DNA from: CAJXQU01 sp965223825
Lineage (GTDB): Bacteria > Pseudomonadota > Gammaproteobacteria > CAJXQU01
NCBI GenBank assembly: GCA_965223825.1
Contig: OZ245018.1
Span: forward strand, 868,001-932,000
DNA: 64,000 nucleotides
Direction of reading: 5' to 3'
This document shows, in pieces, positions 8,958-16,430 of this stretch (the first letter of the stretch is position 1; every line of letters starts with the position of its first letter). A program made the position numbers and the translations under genes. A model generated the notes under the pieces. The model saw nothing but the letters and a program-made list of their open reading frames with translations, was not told the DNA's origin and did no database searches.

Positions 8958-9398
8958 ATGTTTGAACTCAAGAGTCCACAAGCCCTTTTCGAAGAAACCC
9001 AAAGAGCAATGACTGAGTACAACAAAGAACCTAATACTCGATTATTGTTATTCTTGCTCTTTTCTCTGAATCACTTGCGAGAATGGATCGCAGGTACCAG
9101 CGCCCTCTCAGTCACCAATAAACACAATAAGGGAGATAAGCTCACTCTCGAAGAAAAATTTTGCATGGAGATTTGGCAACTCAAAGAATTCCAAATCGTC
9201 AATTCATTATGCAACCAAAGCAAACATGTGACTATCTCTAAGCCGCACGACTTGAGTACTTCTAGGGGTTTTACATGTATTAGTTCTTGTGGTGACTCGC
9301 TTGATCAGCTCTATTATGAAATCGATGGTCTTGATTCCAGACGAATATTTTTTCCTGTTATGAAAAAATATAACGATTATTTCTCCATCAACTCATAG
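8958..9398 (+). CDS. Hypothetical protein of the element (146 aa)
   Basis: I do not recognise this protein. It is predicted soluble and helical, with an N-terminal segment MFELKSPQALFEE and a hydrophobic helix around residues 27-45 (RLLLFLLFSLNHLREWIAG). The start is preceded by tacagtaggg, a plausible ribosome site. It stands between phage relics, and the base composition is AT-rich like its neighbours. It could be an element cargo gene. Confidence 0.55.
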   Translation: MFELKSPQALFEETQRAMTEYNKEPNTRLLLFLLFSLNHLREWIAGTSALSVTNKHNKGDKLTLEEKFCMEIWQLKEFQIVNSLCNQSKHVTISKPHDLSTSRGFTCISSCGDSLDQLYYEIDGLDSRRIFFPVMKKYNDYFSINS

Positions 9399-9443
9399 GA
9401 ATTGATAATTTCAATCAACAGTCATTCTCGAGGATATACAATA

Positions 9444-9719
9444 ATGTCCTATAAGTGGAAGATAACTGGCTATAACAGCACTAAATTAATATTTGAATTC
9501 AAAGTACCTTTCGGTAACTTCACTGAAAAAGGCATGTGTAGACTACTCAAGGCGTTAGTTGCTAAACACGCTCTTACTGAATCTGAAATTATCTCTTCGT
9601 ATGCTAAGAAAAATGTAAAAATTTATTCTCCTCTATTGGAAACTCATAGGTCTTCAAAACCTTATAGTCTAAGTTGTGGGACAAGTCTCCATGTGCGCGC
9701 AACAGTGGTTGAAGACTAG
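9444..9719 (+). CDS. Hypothetical small protein (91 aa)
   Basis: This short basic protein begins MSYKWKITGYNSTKLIFEFK and is not recognised. The ATG at 9444 is chosen over an upstream non-ATG start at 9402 because gagg lies about ten bases before it and the upstream extension abuts the previous gene. It lies 45 bp after the 146-aa gene on the same strand, so the two may be co-transcribed. Confidence 0.45.
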   Translation: MSYKWKITGYNSTKLIFEFKVPFGNFTEKGMCRLLKALVAKHALTESEIISSYAKKNVKIYSPLLETHRSSKPYSLSCGTSLHVRATVVED

Positions 9720-9733
9720 CCCCATAGGGGTCC

Positions 9734-9868
9734 ATGTCCATTGCAAACAAGGCTAAAGAAGAACTAATGAAGATCCGCGGGGAATTTGGCCTTACGCCTG
9801 CAGCAAGGACTAGGATTGAGGTTAGGGCTGCTGGTGGGGATGGAACGGGTACTGGGGATTTGTTCTAA
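9734..9868 (+). pseudogene. C-terminal remnant of a phage small terminase subunit (P27 family)
   Basis: A 44-codon frame contains LMKIRGEFGLTPAARTRIEV followed by a G/D-rich tail ending GDLF. The 'FGLTPAxRxRI' segment is the characteristic C terminus of P27-type small terminases, which recognise phage DNA for packaging. The DNA-binding N-terminal two thirds are missing. Together with the tape-measure relic it shows that the element descends from, or captured, a tailed-phage genome. Confidence 0.65.
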
Positions 9869-10058
9869 CATCACATCATGTAAGGCAATGTAAAAGGTTC
9901 CTTACTCTCTTTAATTTCTCGGCAGAAAAACTGATTTGTCAAATGTTGTACGTACTTGGATTGAACCTTGCTTACCATTGATTGTCATTATTTGACACAT
10001 GAAATGTGTGTAATTTGATGTATAATTCCGCTGTGCTTAATATGAAATCTAAAGGTGC
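9869..10058. promoter_or_regulatory. Control region of the TIGR04255 cassette
   Basis: TATAAT at 10021-10026 is a good -10 box for the cassette. A perfect inverted repeat ACACAT-GAA-ATGTGT (9995-10009) lies just upstream, overlapping where the -35 region would be; a TTGACA at 9992 is too far away to pair with this -10. The repeat could be an operator for the helix-turn-helix protein encoded downstream, which would make the cassette self-regulated. This is inference. Confidence 0.4.
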
Positions 10059-10064
10059 ATGATA

Positions 10065-10841
10065 ATGAGTGACTATAAAAAACTAGAAAATCAACCACTC
10101 AAGTTCGTACTTGCAGAATTTCGTTTTTCTCCAGTAATGCAAATTTCTGAATATATACCGAAAATTCAGGAAGAACTGAGAAGACAGTATCCAATTCCTC
10201 AAACACGCACAGGTCAATACATTCAAGTGCAACCTGAAGGTATTGCTGTTTCTAATCTTACAGAGTGGACATTCATCTCACCAGATAAAAAAAGTGCGAT
10301 TGATATCAATCAAGAAAGACTTTTATATTGCACCGCGAGCTACAATAGGTTTGGTGGATTTTCAGATAGTTGCAAGTTTGCACTCGATGTCTTGGCTAAA
10401 ATTGTTGAGCCGAATCTAATTTATCGGATTGGGCTTAGATATGGAGATCTTGTGTCACTTGAAGGGCAAAAAATTGAAGACTTAGTAGATGAGCACTTTG
10501 ACTATCCAAATTGTTCTTCTGATATAGGGACACCCCAGCAACAAAGCACTCATAGCGTAATACTGACCTCCATGGGAACGCTCCTAATGCGAACTCTTTA
10601 TGGAAATCATGCTCTGACAACTCTTCCAGATGTCCAGGGACTGCCCATTTCCATTGAGCCTGATACTACGCCTAGTGATAGAATCATCCTCGATTTTGAC
10701 CACATATGGGAGGACAAAGAGCAATCTGTCATATTTGAAACAAGTGACATACTAAGTAAACTTGAGAAATTACATGAAACTTCGAGAGAAGCATTTTGGA
10801 AGGTAACCTCAGATTATGCGAGAAATGAAAAATGGTCCTAA
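10065..10841 (+). CDS. TIGR04255 family protein
   Basis: The 258-aa product has the family layout: an N-terminal PLKFVLAEFRFSPV strand, then PQTRTGQYIQVQ, WTFISPDKKSAIDI, and an IYRIGLRYGDLV strand near residue 125. The family has no established biochemical function; members are scattered in accessory regions. The start at 10065 is preferred over 10059 because aaaggtg ends seven bases upstream. Its stop overlaps the next start (TAATG), so the two proteins are translationally coupled. Composition is AT-rich compared with the chromosome. No membrane segment or signal peptide is seen. Confidence 0.7.
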   Translation: MSDYKKLENQPLKFVLAEFRFSPVMQISEYIPKIQEELRRQYPIPQTRTGQYIQVQPEGIAVSNLTEWTFISPDKKSAIDINQERLLYCTASYNRFGGFSDSCKFALDVLAKIVEPNLIYRIGLRYGDLVSLEGQKIEDLVDEHFDYPNCSSDIGTPQQQSTHSVILTSMGTLLMRTLYGNHALTTLPDVQGLPISIEPDTTPSDRIILDFDHIWEDKEQSVIFETSDILSKLEKLHETSREAFWKVTSDYARNEKWS

Positions 10842-11398
10842 TGGCAGCCGAACCACCAATTGATCTAAATACCTTATCTGGGGCGTTTTCAGGTTACAAA
10901 GCCCCAGCAGCGATTCATTCTGTAATACAGGATACAGATCATATTCCTGCTTTGTACAAAGGCTCTGGTGGCACGGTTACAAGTTTTCTCAGTGTTACAC
11001 CTAGTGGTATCAATATCGAAGTACAAAGCTACGCAAAAAATAAGCTAGCTCAGGCAATAGATGAAGTTTGTTCAGCTTTTAGGTTAACGAAAGAAGAGTT
11101 CACTCAGATCTGCCATGTCCAGAGCAGAAAAACTCTATACAACTGGATCAATGGCGAGACTGAACCAAGAAAAGCGGCAATGAACCGGATTTTCGATCTT
11201 GTAATTGTTGCACGGGCGTGGGTTAGTTATGGCCTCAATGCATACAATAGCCAGCTGTATGAACAAATAATTGATAACCAAAGCGTCTTAGATCTTCTCA
11301 GCCAACAAGTTATAGATCAAGACAAAATACTATTTTCTGGCTCGAAATTAAGTATGTCATTTCCAACACAAGGAAGTCTTTCAGATCCTTTTGCATAA
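10841..11398 (+). CDS. Helix-turn-helix protein of the cassette
   Basis: The 185-aa product has a disordered N-terminal third, then a helix-turn-helix-like segment (RLTKEEFTQICHVQSRKTL, YNWINGETEPRK) near residues 85-120. This resembles the Xre/antitoxin type that places 'YNWxxGxxxPR' in the recognition helix. The start at 10841 overlaps the previous stop. It could repress the cassette through the ACACAT inverted repeat upstream, or act as an antitoxin to one of its neighbours. The family is not recognised beyond the DNA-binding fold. Confidence 0.6.
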   Translation: MAAEPPIDLNTLSGAFSGYKAPAAIHSVIQDTDHIPALYKGSGGTVTSFLSVTPSGINIEVQSYAKNKLAQAIDEVCSAFRLTKEEFTQICHVQSRKTLYNWINGETEPRKAAMNRIFDLVIVARAWVSYGLNAYNSQLYEQIIDNQSVLDLLSQQVIDQDKILFSGSKLSMSFPTQGSLSDPFA

Positions 11399-11416
11399 AA
11401 AAAATGGGGCCTAGAT

Positions 11417-12244
11417 TTGCTCGGAACACACCTAGAAAAATCAGGTTGGAGGCAAGGATCTATAATTAGGGCCTCAGATGTTCAGCAACTTTTGAAAGGC
11501 ATCGGTATTGATTACGAACCAAGTATTGTTCTAATACTAGCATCTCAGTCTTGTGATATCGCTCATAATGATACAGATGCAGATCCGAACATTGAGTTAT
11601 TTATAGCTAGAACCTTACCTGAAGGTTCTGATGGAAATTTCACACACAATAAAAATCCACGTGTACTTCACACACAAATTTTGTTCCGAACTAAAGACGA
11701 AAATGTATTCGGCAATGAAGACATAGAGCTAAAAGCATTTGAAAAAATCTGTCTTCACAAGAATAACTTTGAGTCACTGCAACCAGACCCAGATAGAAAA
11801 TTAGATGAGAGTCAATTAAATAGTTATATCTCTTGGATAGTAACAAGATACTCTCGGCCAGCTCTCCCCTCAACATTCAATGACCGGATAAAAAAAGCTG
11901 ACCCAAATTGTAAAAATAAAAAAATCGCCAAAAAGGGCAATCATCAACTCTGTGGTATTTATGTAAACATATATCCTGATGCTGAAATTAGCGAGGATGA
12001 AAGTTACAAGGTTAATTTGTTAGGTTTACTGCCATCAAATACAGATGGCAATGCAGACAAAGCACATACAGCAATAGCAGCATACGCTGAAATCTTAGAA
12101 AGTGCTGGAATGGAAGTAAGCACGGCGATAAAAACAGAAAATGAAATTTCTGTGGCAACCTTAAAGAGCTTCAAACGATTTTATCTAGATGATTTATCCT
12201 TTCGTGAAGAAGCCCCCTTACCTCCTGAAACTCAACTATGTTAA
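11417..12244 (+). CDS. Uncharacterised protein with SQSCD motif, third gene of the cassette
   Basis: The 275-aa product begins at a TTG codon (no ATG or GTG is available after the upstream stop), 18 bases after the previous gene. Near residues 42-50 it has LASQSCDIAHND, a hydrophobic strand ending in SQSCD, similar to a 'SQ(S/T)CD' motif I associate with uncharacterised accessory proteins. Residues 135-150 (SYISWIVTRYSRPALP) and a C-terminal FKRFYLDDLSFREE follow. There is no signal peptide or membrane helix. Its function is unknown; the context points to a three-protein system. Confidence 0.55.
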   Translation: MLGTHLEKSGWRQGSIIRASDVQQLLKGIGIDYEPSIVLILASQSCDIAHNDTDADPNIELFIARTLPEGSDGNFTHNKNPRVLHTQILFRTKDENVFGNEDIELKAFEKICLHKNNFESLQPDPDRKLDESQLNSYISWIVTRYSRPALPSTFNDRIKKADPNCKNKKIAKKGNHQLCGIYVNIYPDAEISEDESYKVNLLGLLPSNTDGNADKAHTAIAAYAEILESAGMEVSTAIKTENEISVATLKSFKRFYLDDLSFREEAPLPPETQLC

Positions 12245-12730
12245 AACACACATTGTAAATACTTTTTACTCTATTCTAGTAGGCGACAACTGTAACAATC
12301 TGCCAATTGTGCACTGTTTCATATTGCAAGGGACTACAACAGCAGTTCTAATTACACCCACACCAAAGAGATACCAAAAAAAGGGCGCATCAAGCCTACA
12401 ACAAGAGATATGCCCTTACCCTAGGCTTTCCCCTTACTCAGTGCAACTTTGCCTACTTAGGATGCTGAGAAGGGACCTTCCTACACATCTACGAGCGAAG
12501 AATAAAAAAGGTACTATCAGAATTTGGTGGAGTGCGGGTGGAAGATGGCCGCGTTCTTTAAAAAACTTTCTATCAAAACCCTTTGTTTGACTAGATAAAA
12601 CAATAGCCTGCTTAAAGGATTTATTTATGACTAAAAAGAAACCAAGTAAGGATGAGCCTGAGATCCAACTCAAACAAATGGGAAAGTTCTTTTGCAACAA
12701 CTGACTCTGGTAAAACGGTCTGAACCATAG
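12245..12730. other. Gene-poor stretch with decayed coding fragments
   Basis: No convincing intact gene is seen. On the plus strand a short frame around 12480-12561 reads LHIYERRIKKVLSEFGGVR and ends soon after (VEDGRVL, stop). Another at 12627-12704 reads MTKKKPSKDEPEIQLKQMGK and stops after 25 codons. Both look like ends or beginnings of lost genes. The two longer frames that cross this interval on either strand have no protein-like composition. Confidence 0.4.
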
Positions 12731-12901
12731 TCATAAGCCCCGTGTTCTCTTCTTCTGCTGGACAGGTAAAACGAATAGTTTGCACCCACCTTCAATTATC
12801 TTTGAAGCTAATCGATCGTGGTCTCTCAGCGGAATATCTTTAGCCTTCATACGTTCATCAAACTCTTTCCATACCTTCAGGTAATAATTCACTCTATTCA
12901 T
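12731..12901 (-). CDS. Small hypothetical protein (56 aa)
   Basis: The frame beginning MNRVNYYLKVWKEFDERMK is preceded by GGAGG eight bases upstream of its ATG, a strong ribosome site. That fixes the start at 12901 and not the TTG fifteen bases earlier. The protein is short, basic and helical. It lies on the same strand as the AlpA operon but about 660 bp beyond its last gene. Function is unknown. Confidence 0.5.
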   Translation of the reverse strand: MNRVNYYLKVWKEFDERMKAKDIPLRDHDRLASKIIEGGCKLFVLPVQQKKRTRGL

Positions 12902-13009
12902 TTCTATAGCCTCCAAATGTTATATATGCCTACATAGAGATATTTATCTCTTCTTGCAGGCCTACAAAGAAAAACTGGTTTTTCGCCAAACATACTAACT
13001 ACCGTTGAT

Positions 13010-13314
13010 CTAACCTTCAAAGGGACTGGCTTTCTCTTTCTTGCCTGCATGAGGAGATGGATCTGATTTATTTCCCTGATCTTCTTCATTGCCTTCATTT
13101 TCTGGATTTTCTTCCTCACCTGCAAAAGCTATGTTTTGTTTATTATCTGTGTTTACTATCTGTTGTTTATTATCTGGTATTGTTGGCACCGTTTGGCGCT
13201 TTTTATTTCCCCATCTGGTGCATTCGGTTTTTTAACGGGAGTCAGCCATTTTTCTTCCTCTTTGAAGGCGTACCATAAAGTTCGGTCATAATTGGATTTA
13301 TTGAAATTATCCAT
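13010..13314 (-). pseudogene. Frameshifted small gene with acidic C-terminal tail
   Basis: The first frame starts at ATG 13314 (MDNFNKSNYDRTLWYAFKEE) and stops at 13156 after 52 codons. A -1 shift at the AAAAA run shortly before that stop joins it to a protein-like frame (KRQTVPTIPDNKQQIVN, then EEENPENEGNEEDQGN, ending SPFEG) that stops at 13010. The joined product is about 100 aa with a strongly acidic tail. It may be an inactivated gene, a sequencing slip or a recoding site. No clear ribosome site precedes the ATG. Confidence 0.35.
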
Positions 13315-13389
13315 AGATGAGCTTGCTAATAAAGCTATATAAGTTACCAGGAAAACTCTTACACACTTGGTATATTTATATAAAGGTGT

Positions 13390-13521
13390 CCGTATAGAGA
13401 CAACAGAATGTCCTAAAACGAGCCTGACTACGCCGTATAGAGATAACAGAAGACCATTTAGGGCGACAAATACACGTCAATAGCACCGTATAGAGACAAC
13501 GGTTCTCCTCATAGTGACAAG
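13390..13521. repeat. Iteron-like phased repeats (candidate origin or operator array)
   Basis: Three copies of ccgtatagagacaac (13390, 13433 with one change, 13486) and a weaker fourth, cctcatagtgacaag (13507), stand in the same direction. The start-to-start distances are 43, 53 and 21 bp, close to 4, 5 and 2 helical turns, so all copies face one side of the helix. The array lies directly downstream of the replication-like gene at 13562-14005. Phased direct repeats beside an initiator gene suggest a replication origin, or sites for the element's own regulator. Confidence 0.6.
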
Positions 13522-13561
13522 TGAAATTAATTTTCACTGCTTGAATTTCATACCGAAAAAC

Positions 13562-14005
13562 TTACTCACTGCAGACTGAATCACGCAAATATCTATTCTC
13601 TGGCTTCCATAAATTCGATGGGAGCGTATTCTCTTTAACATCGAGTTTACCTTCGCATTCATTGATCGGTTGCCATGTAATTGCATATAAGGTTGGCCTG
13701 TTTCTCCCTCCCTGGCGTGTTTTCTCAATAAAGCCTGTTGTGATCAATTCGGTTAAAGCCTTAGAAATTGAGCTGCTGGATTTCCAGCCATATAGTGCCA
13801 TTAGCTTGGGGGCCGCACATAAATCACCATTATTTTTTCCATTGTATTGAGCCAATAAATTATCCAACATCCTGAAAGCCAAGTTGCCCAGTGAAGCTGT
13901 AACTGCAGGTTTCCAATTATTTGTATCTGCTCTGAACAAATGGTGTGGCTTTGAAGCAAATGTAACACCTGATCGGTTATTCGGATTTCTCTTAGTATTA
14001 GCCAT
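13562..14005 (-). CDS. Replication-like winged-helix protein of the element
   Basis: The 147-aa product has a basic N terminus (MANTKRNPNNRSGVTF) and a winged-helix-like core: NLAFRMLDNLLAQYNGKNN, LMALYGWKSSSSISKALTEL, then TTGFIEKTRQGG. This pattern (replace, pair, repeat selection of helices followed by 'GFI') occurs in plasmid and satellite replication or partition proteins, but the family is not certain. The start overlaps the preceding gene's stop. Phased direct repeats lie immediately downstream. It is the last gene of the AlpA-led operon. Confidence 0.55.
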   Translation of the reverse strand: MANTKRNPNNRSGVTFASKPHHLFRADTNNWKPAVTASLGNLAFRMLDNLLAQYNGKNNGDLCAAPKLMALYGWKSSSSISKALTELITTGFIEKTRQGGRNRPTLYAITWQPINECEGKLDVKENTLPSNLWKPENRYLRDSVCSE

Positions 14006-14213
14006 TCTCCGCTAACCCCTTTAAGCGAAGATATACATCAAACTGATCTGGTACCGTCATCTCACAAAGATCTACCTCTCTTACCCCCTCACCTGGAAAG
14101 GTGTAGAGAAGATTGACCAACCTAGCTTGCCAATCAGCTTCAAATAAGCGGCTATCACCATCGAAATGACAATTTGGACAATGTGCTATTGCAGGCTTAA
14201 AGGAGTCAGTCAT
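13998..14213 (-). CDS. Small hypothetical protein (71 aa) of the AlpA operon
   Basis: The frame begins MTDSFKPAIAHCPNCHFDGD; the CPNC with a following H/D could bind zinc, as in small zinc-ribbon proteins, but only one CxxC is present. The start at 14213 is chosen because it overlaps the stop of the 99-aa gene (CATGACTGA); a longer upstream extension would lie inside that gene. The end overlaps the next start. Function is unknown. Confidence 0.55.
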   Translation of the reverse strand: MTDSFKPAIAHCPNCHFDGDSRLFEADWQARLVNLLYTFPGEGVREVDLCEMTVPDQFDVYLRLKGLAENG

Positions 14214-14505
14214 GATCCGCCCCTTCAATCCAGTTGCAGCCCAAGAGTTCAGCTTGTGAATTGATGCAGTTTTCAAGTTCTCCTGCCTTTGTCTTGATAA
14301 TGTTCAAAACTTGATACAGGTCTTTCACAATTCCTTTCTTGTCTCCCGTCATTTCCAGAACAAACTGAGTCATCCTGCACAATGCAGTAATCTCAGTGAG
14401 GCCTTCTTGTGAGATTGCATCTATATCTGTGACAGAAGATTCGAGTCGTTGAACCCTCTTTTTAAGAGAGGCAATCGTTGTTGAGTGATCACTATTTTCA
14501 ATCAT
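14206..14505 (-). CDS. Small coiled-coil protein (99 aa) of the AlpA operon
   Basis: The product begins MIENSDHSTTIASLKKRVQR and has heptad-like leucines over residues 11-35, so a short coiled coil is likely. The remainder is helical (LTEITALCRMTQFVLEM). Both ends overlap neighbours (ATGA at the start). No family is recognised; proteins of this type in phage-satellite islands are mostly uncharacterised. Confidence 0.55.
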   Translation of the reverse strand: MIENSDHSTTIASLKKRVQRLESSVTDIDAISQEGLTEITALCRMTQFVLEMTGDKKGIVKDLYQVLNIIKTKAGELENCINSQAELLGCNWIEGADHD

Positions 14506-14615
14506 GACTGCGCCTCCGCGATGGAATCAATTCGATCAGAAATTAATAAGAGCGGCTTAGCTGTCGTTTGAAGCTGTTCCTGACAACGGGGTATGGTTTG
14601 ATTTACAGAACTCAT
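14502..14615 (-). CDS. Very small protein (37 aa) between alpA and the 99-aa gene
   Basis: The frame MSSVNQTIPRCQEQLQTTAK continues to IDSIAEAQS. Its ATG overlaps the alpA stop by one base (TAATG) and its own stop overlaps the next start (ATGA). This perfect double coupling is the main reason to believe it is translated, either as a product or to carry ribosomes through to the next gene. Confidence 0.5.
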   Translation of the reverse strand: MSSVNQTIPRCQEQLQTTAKPLLLISDRIDSIAEAQS

Positions 14616-14821
14616 TAAAGCGTCCCTCTTTGCCCCTGACGGGATGCAGCTACTCGATCAGCAATAAACTGATCAATCTCGGATTCGATCCAGCCTGAGG
14701 AGCGTTCAGTGAGTTTGATTTGTGATGGGAATTCATCGCGCTTGATCATCGCGTAGATTTGGGAACGCGATAAACCAGTTTTCTTTTTGACTGCTTCAAG
14801 TCTGAGGATGTTGTTATTCAT
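14615..14821 (-). CDS. alpA: AlpA-family DNA-binding regulator
   Basis: AlpA proteins are small MerR-like winged-helix activators of excision and element genes, first described in CP4-57. The 68-aa product shows the family pattern: LRLEAVKKKTGLSRSQIYAM, then IKRDEFPSQIKLTERSSGWI and ESEIDQFIADRV. AGGT lies about eight bases before the ATG. It heads an operon of five overlapping genes. By analogy it may control excision by the integrase at 16431-17654. Confidence 0.9.
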   Translation of the reverse strand: MNNNILRLEAVKKKTGLSRSQIYAMIKRDEFPSQIKLTERSSGWIESEIDQFIADRVAASRQGQRGTL

Positions 14822-14929
14822 TGGCGGCTACCTATGCTGTTAAGTGGTAGCCAGTAGCTTATTGAGGAAGTGTAGCTTTGTACTTTTTTCCTAAAACTTC
14901 CTTAAAGAAGCGTATTATTTACATAAAAC

Positions 14930-16255
14930 CTATACTTTTTTCCTAATGTAGGGAAAGTAATTCCTACAATTATCCTTGAACCTATTTTCTGTAACTTTTT
15001 TTGAATCATCCTTTTCAAGACAATACTCAAACTCCCCGTATATATTTGGTTTCTCACGTCTCTTTGATAGAACAGGAAATCCTTCTACATGTGTAGTAGA
15101 TACATAATCCCATACTTCATCTATAGTTGGTTGGCTTTTGCGTTTATTGTAGAGAAAAGCAAATCCTGAGTGAGCCAAATCTCTAATCTTATTTTCATTA
15201 TTGGGTTCCTTTATTAAACCAACATTGATCAAATCTGATACAGTCGCATCCTCCAAATAATAAAGCTCTTCTCCCATTGCCCAACCTAACCATTCAATCA
15301 TGTGGCCTTTAGAAACAACCCAACCAATAAATTCTTTTGGTGTTAATCGTTCATTAGGATTAGCTCTCGTTCGCCACAATTCCAATAACCGCTTGAAAGC
15401 ACTAATGGCAAAGCTCAGAGTATCGTTTCTTGCTTGAACAGCATCAGAATTGTTACTTATTGAGTGCTGCTTTTGAGGGAAAAGGTATATTTCATTGAAA
15501 TCAATTATGCTCTTTGTGTAGTCGGAAAAATTACACTGTAACCAGAATGTATTGTTGCCTGTACACTTCATCACATCGCCGTCAAGATACGTTTTGCCTA
15601 CAAATATATCCTCAGCAATTTCCATATCGATTGAGCAGCCACCAAAGACCGTATCAGGGTTCAAAGAACAGACTAAGGCTAGCCCCTGGTAAGGCCACCA
15701 AGTTTCTTGAAATTTCAGCTGTTCAATAAAGCGATTTTCTTTAAGAGGTTGATTTTGACTGACAAGCTTTTCACTCTTTTTGTCATTATTGCGGCGGCGT
15801 TCTTCAAGAATTTGTGATACACGTTCTCTGAGACGATCAAGATAATCAACATCTTCACCGCTCCAGTAATTCGGTTCGGTATCACAAACAGCTGAGACAT
15901 AAGCGTCAATAATTCGTGGTTCATCATCTATCTTTTGAAATGATATTGGGCCTAAGTCAGCAGGAAGGTCCTTAGTTGATATAGCATGGACGATTCTCTG
16001 TCGAGTCTGTAACTCACCCAAAGTGTATATGTGAGGGATTCGAGGCATCGAATGGCTGAAGTATGTCCTTTCACAACCTTCAACTCTAACGCCCTCAAGA
16101 TTTAGAAGGAGTTCTGCAAGCTTACGAGGTATGGAATGCTGACCTACTTCATAACGCGAAAGACCAGAGTATTGATCCTCTTTGTCACCCCAACTTCGAC
16201 CATCATCATATTCAATGACTCGATCAAAAATAAGCGTGAAATTATCTTTAACCAC
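14930..16255 (-). CDS. Large hypothetical cargo protein (441 aa)
   Basis: I cannot assign a family name. Near residue 185 the segment FQETWWPYQGLALVCSLNPD recalls a 'W..reA..L..G.dP' pattern seen in uncharacterised island proteins. Near residue 320, RLTPKEFIGWVVSKGHMIEW is another pattern of that group. A charged helix (RERVSQILEERRRNNDKKSE) lies between. GTG at 16255 is chosen as the start because GGGAGG precedes it by seven bases; a GTG eighteen bases earlier is less well placed. No membrane segment is seen. It stands between the integrase and alpA and may be element cargo. Confidence 0.55.
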   Translation of the reverse strand: MVKDNFTLIFDRVIEYDDGRSWGDKEDQYSGLSRYEVGQHSIPRKLAELLLNLEGVRVEGCERTYFSHSMPRIPHIYTLGELQTRQRIVHAISTKDLPADLGPISFQKIDDEPRIIDAYVSAVCDTEPNYWSGEDVDYLDRLRERVSQILEERRRNNDKKSEKLVSQNQPLKENRFIEQLKFQETWWPYQGLALVCSLNPDTVFGGCSIDMEIAEDIFVGKTYLDGDVMKCTGNNTFWLQCNFSDYTKSIIDFNEIYLFPQKQHSISNNSDAVQARNDTLSFAISAFKRLLELWRTRANPNERLTPKEFIGWVVSKGHMIEWLGWAMGEELYYLEDATVSDLINVGLIKEPNNENKIRDLAHSGFAFLYNKRKSQPTIDEVWDYVSTTHVEGFPVLSKRREKPNIYGEFEYCLEKDDSKKVTENRFKDNCRNYFPYIRKKV

Positions 16256-16430
16256 AATGCCACCTCCCGACACATCCCTTCATGTAGGCCAACAAGCCAG
16301 AGCGGTGAAGGTATCCGCCTCTTCGGGAGCTACCCTAGGCTTGGTGGGTTATGATCAGGGGCGGTTTGTGTTGGCGCACCTTTCACCCCGAATATTAAAC
16401 TTGCTAACACATGTTATTCGAAAACAAACA

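Noticed and set aside
9992..9997. TTGACA as -35 box of the cassette
   Set aside because: It is 23 bp from TATAAT, too far for a normal promoter.
12189..12590. Plus-strand frame of 133 codons after the cassette
   Set aside because: It starts inside the third cassette gene, and its composition is not protein-like.
12904..13125. Minus-strand frame of 73 codons
   Set aside because: It overlaps the acidic frame at 13010-13314 in another frame, which looks more protein-like; it lacks an ATG with a ribosome site.
13390..13521. CRISPR array
   Set aside because: Only 3-4 short 15-bp repeats with uneven spacing; no cas genes nearby.
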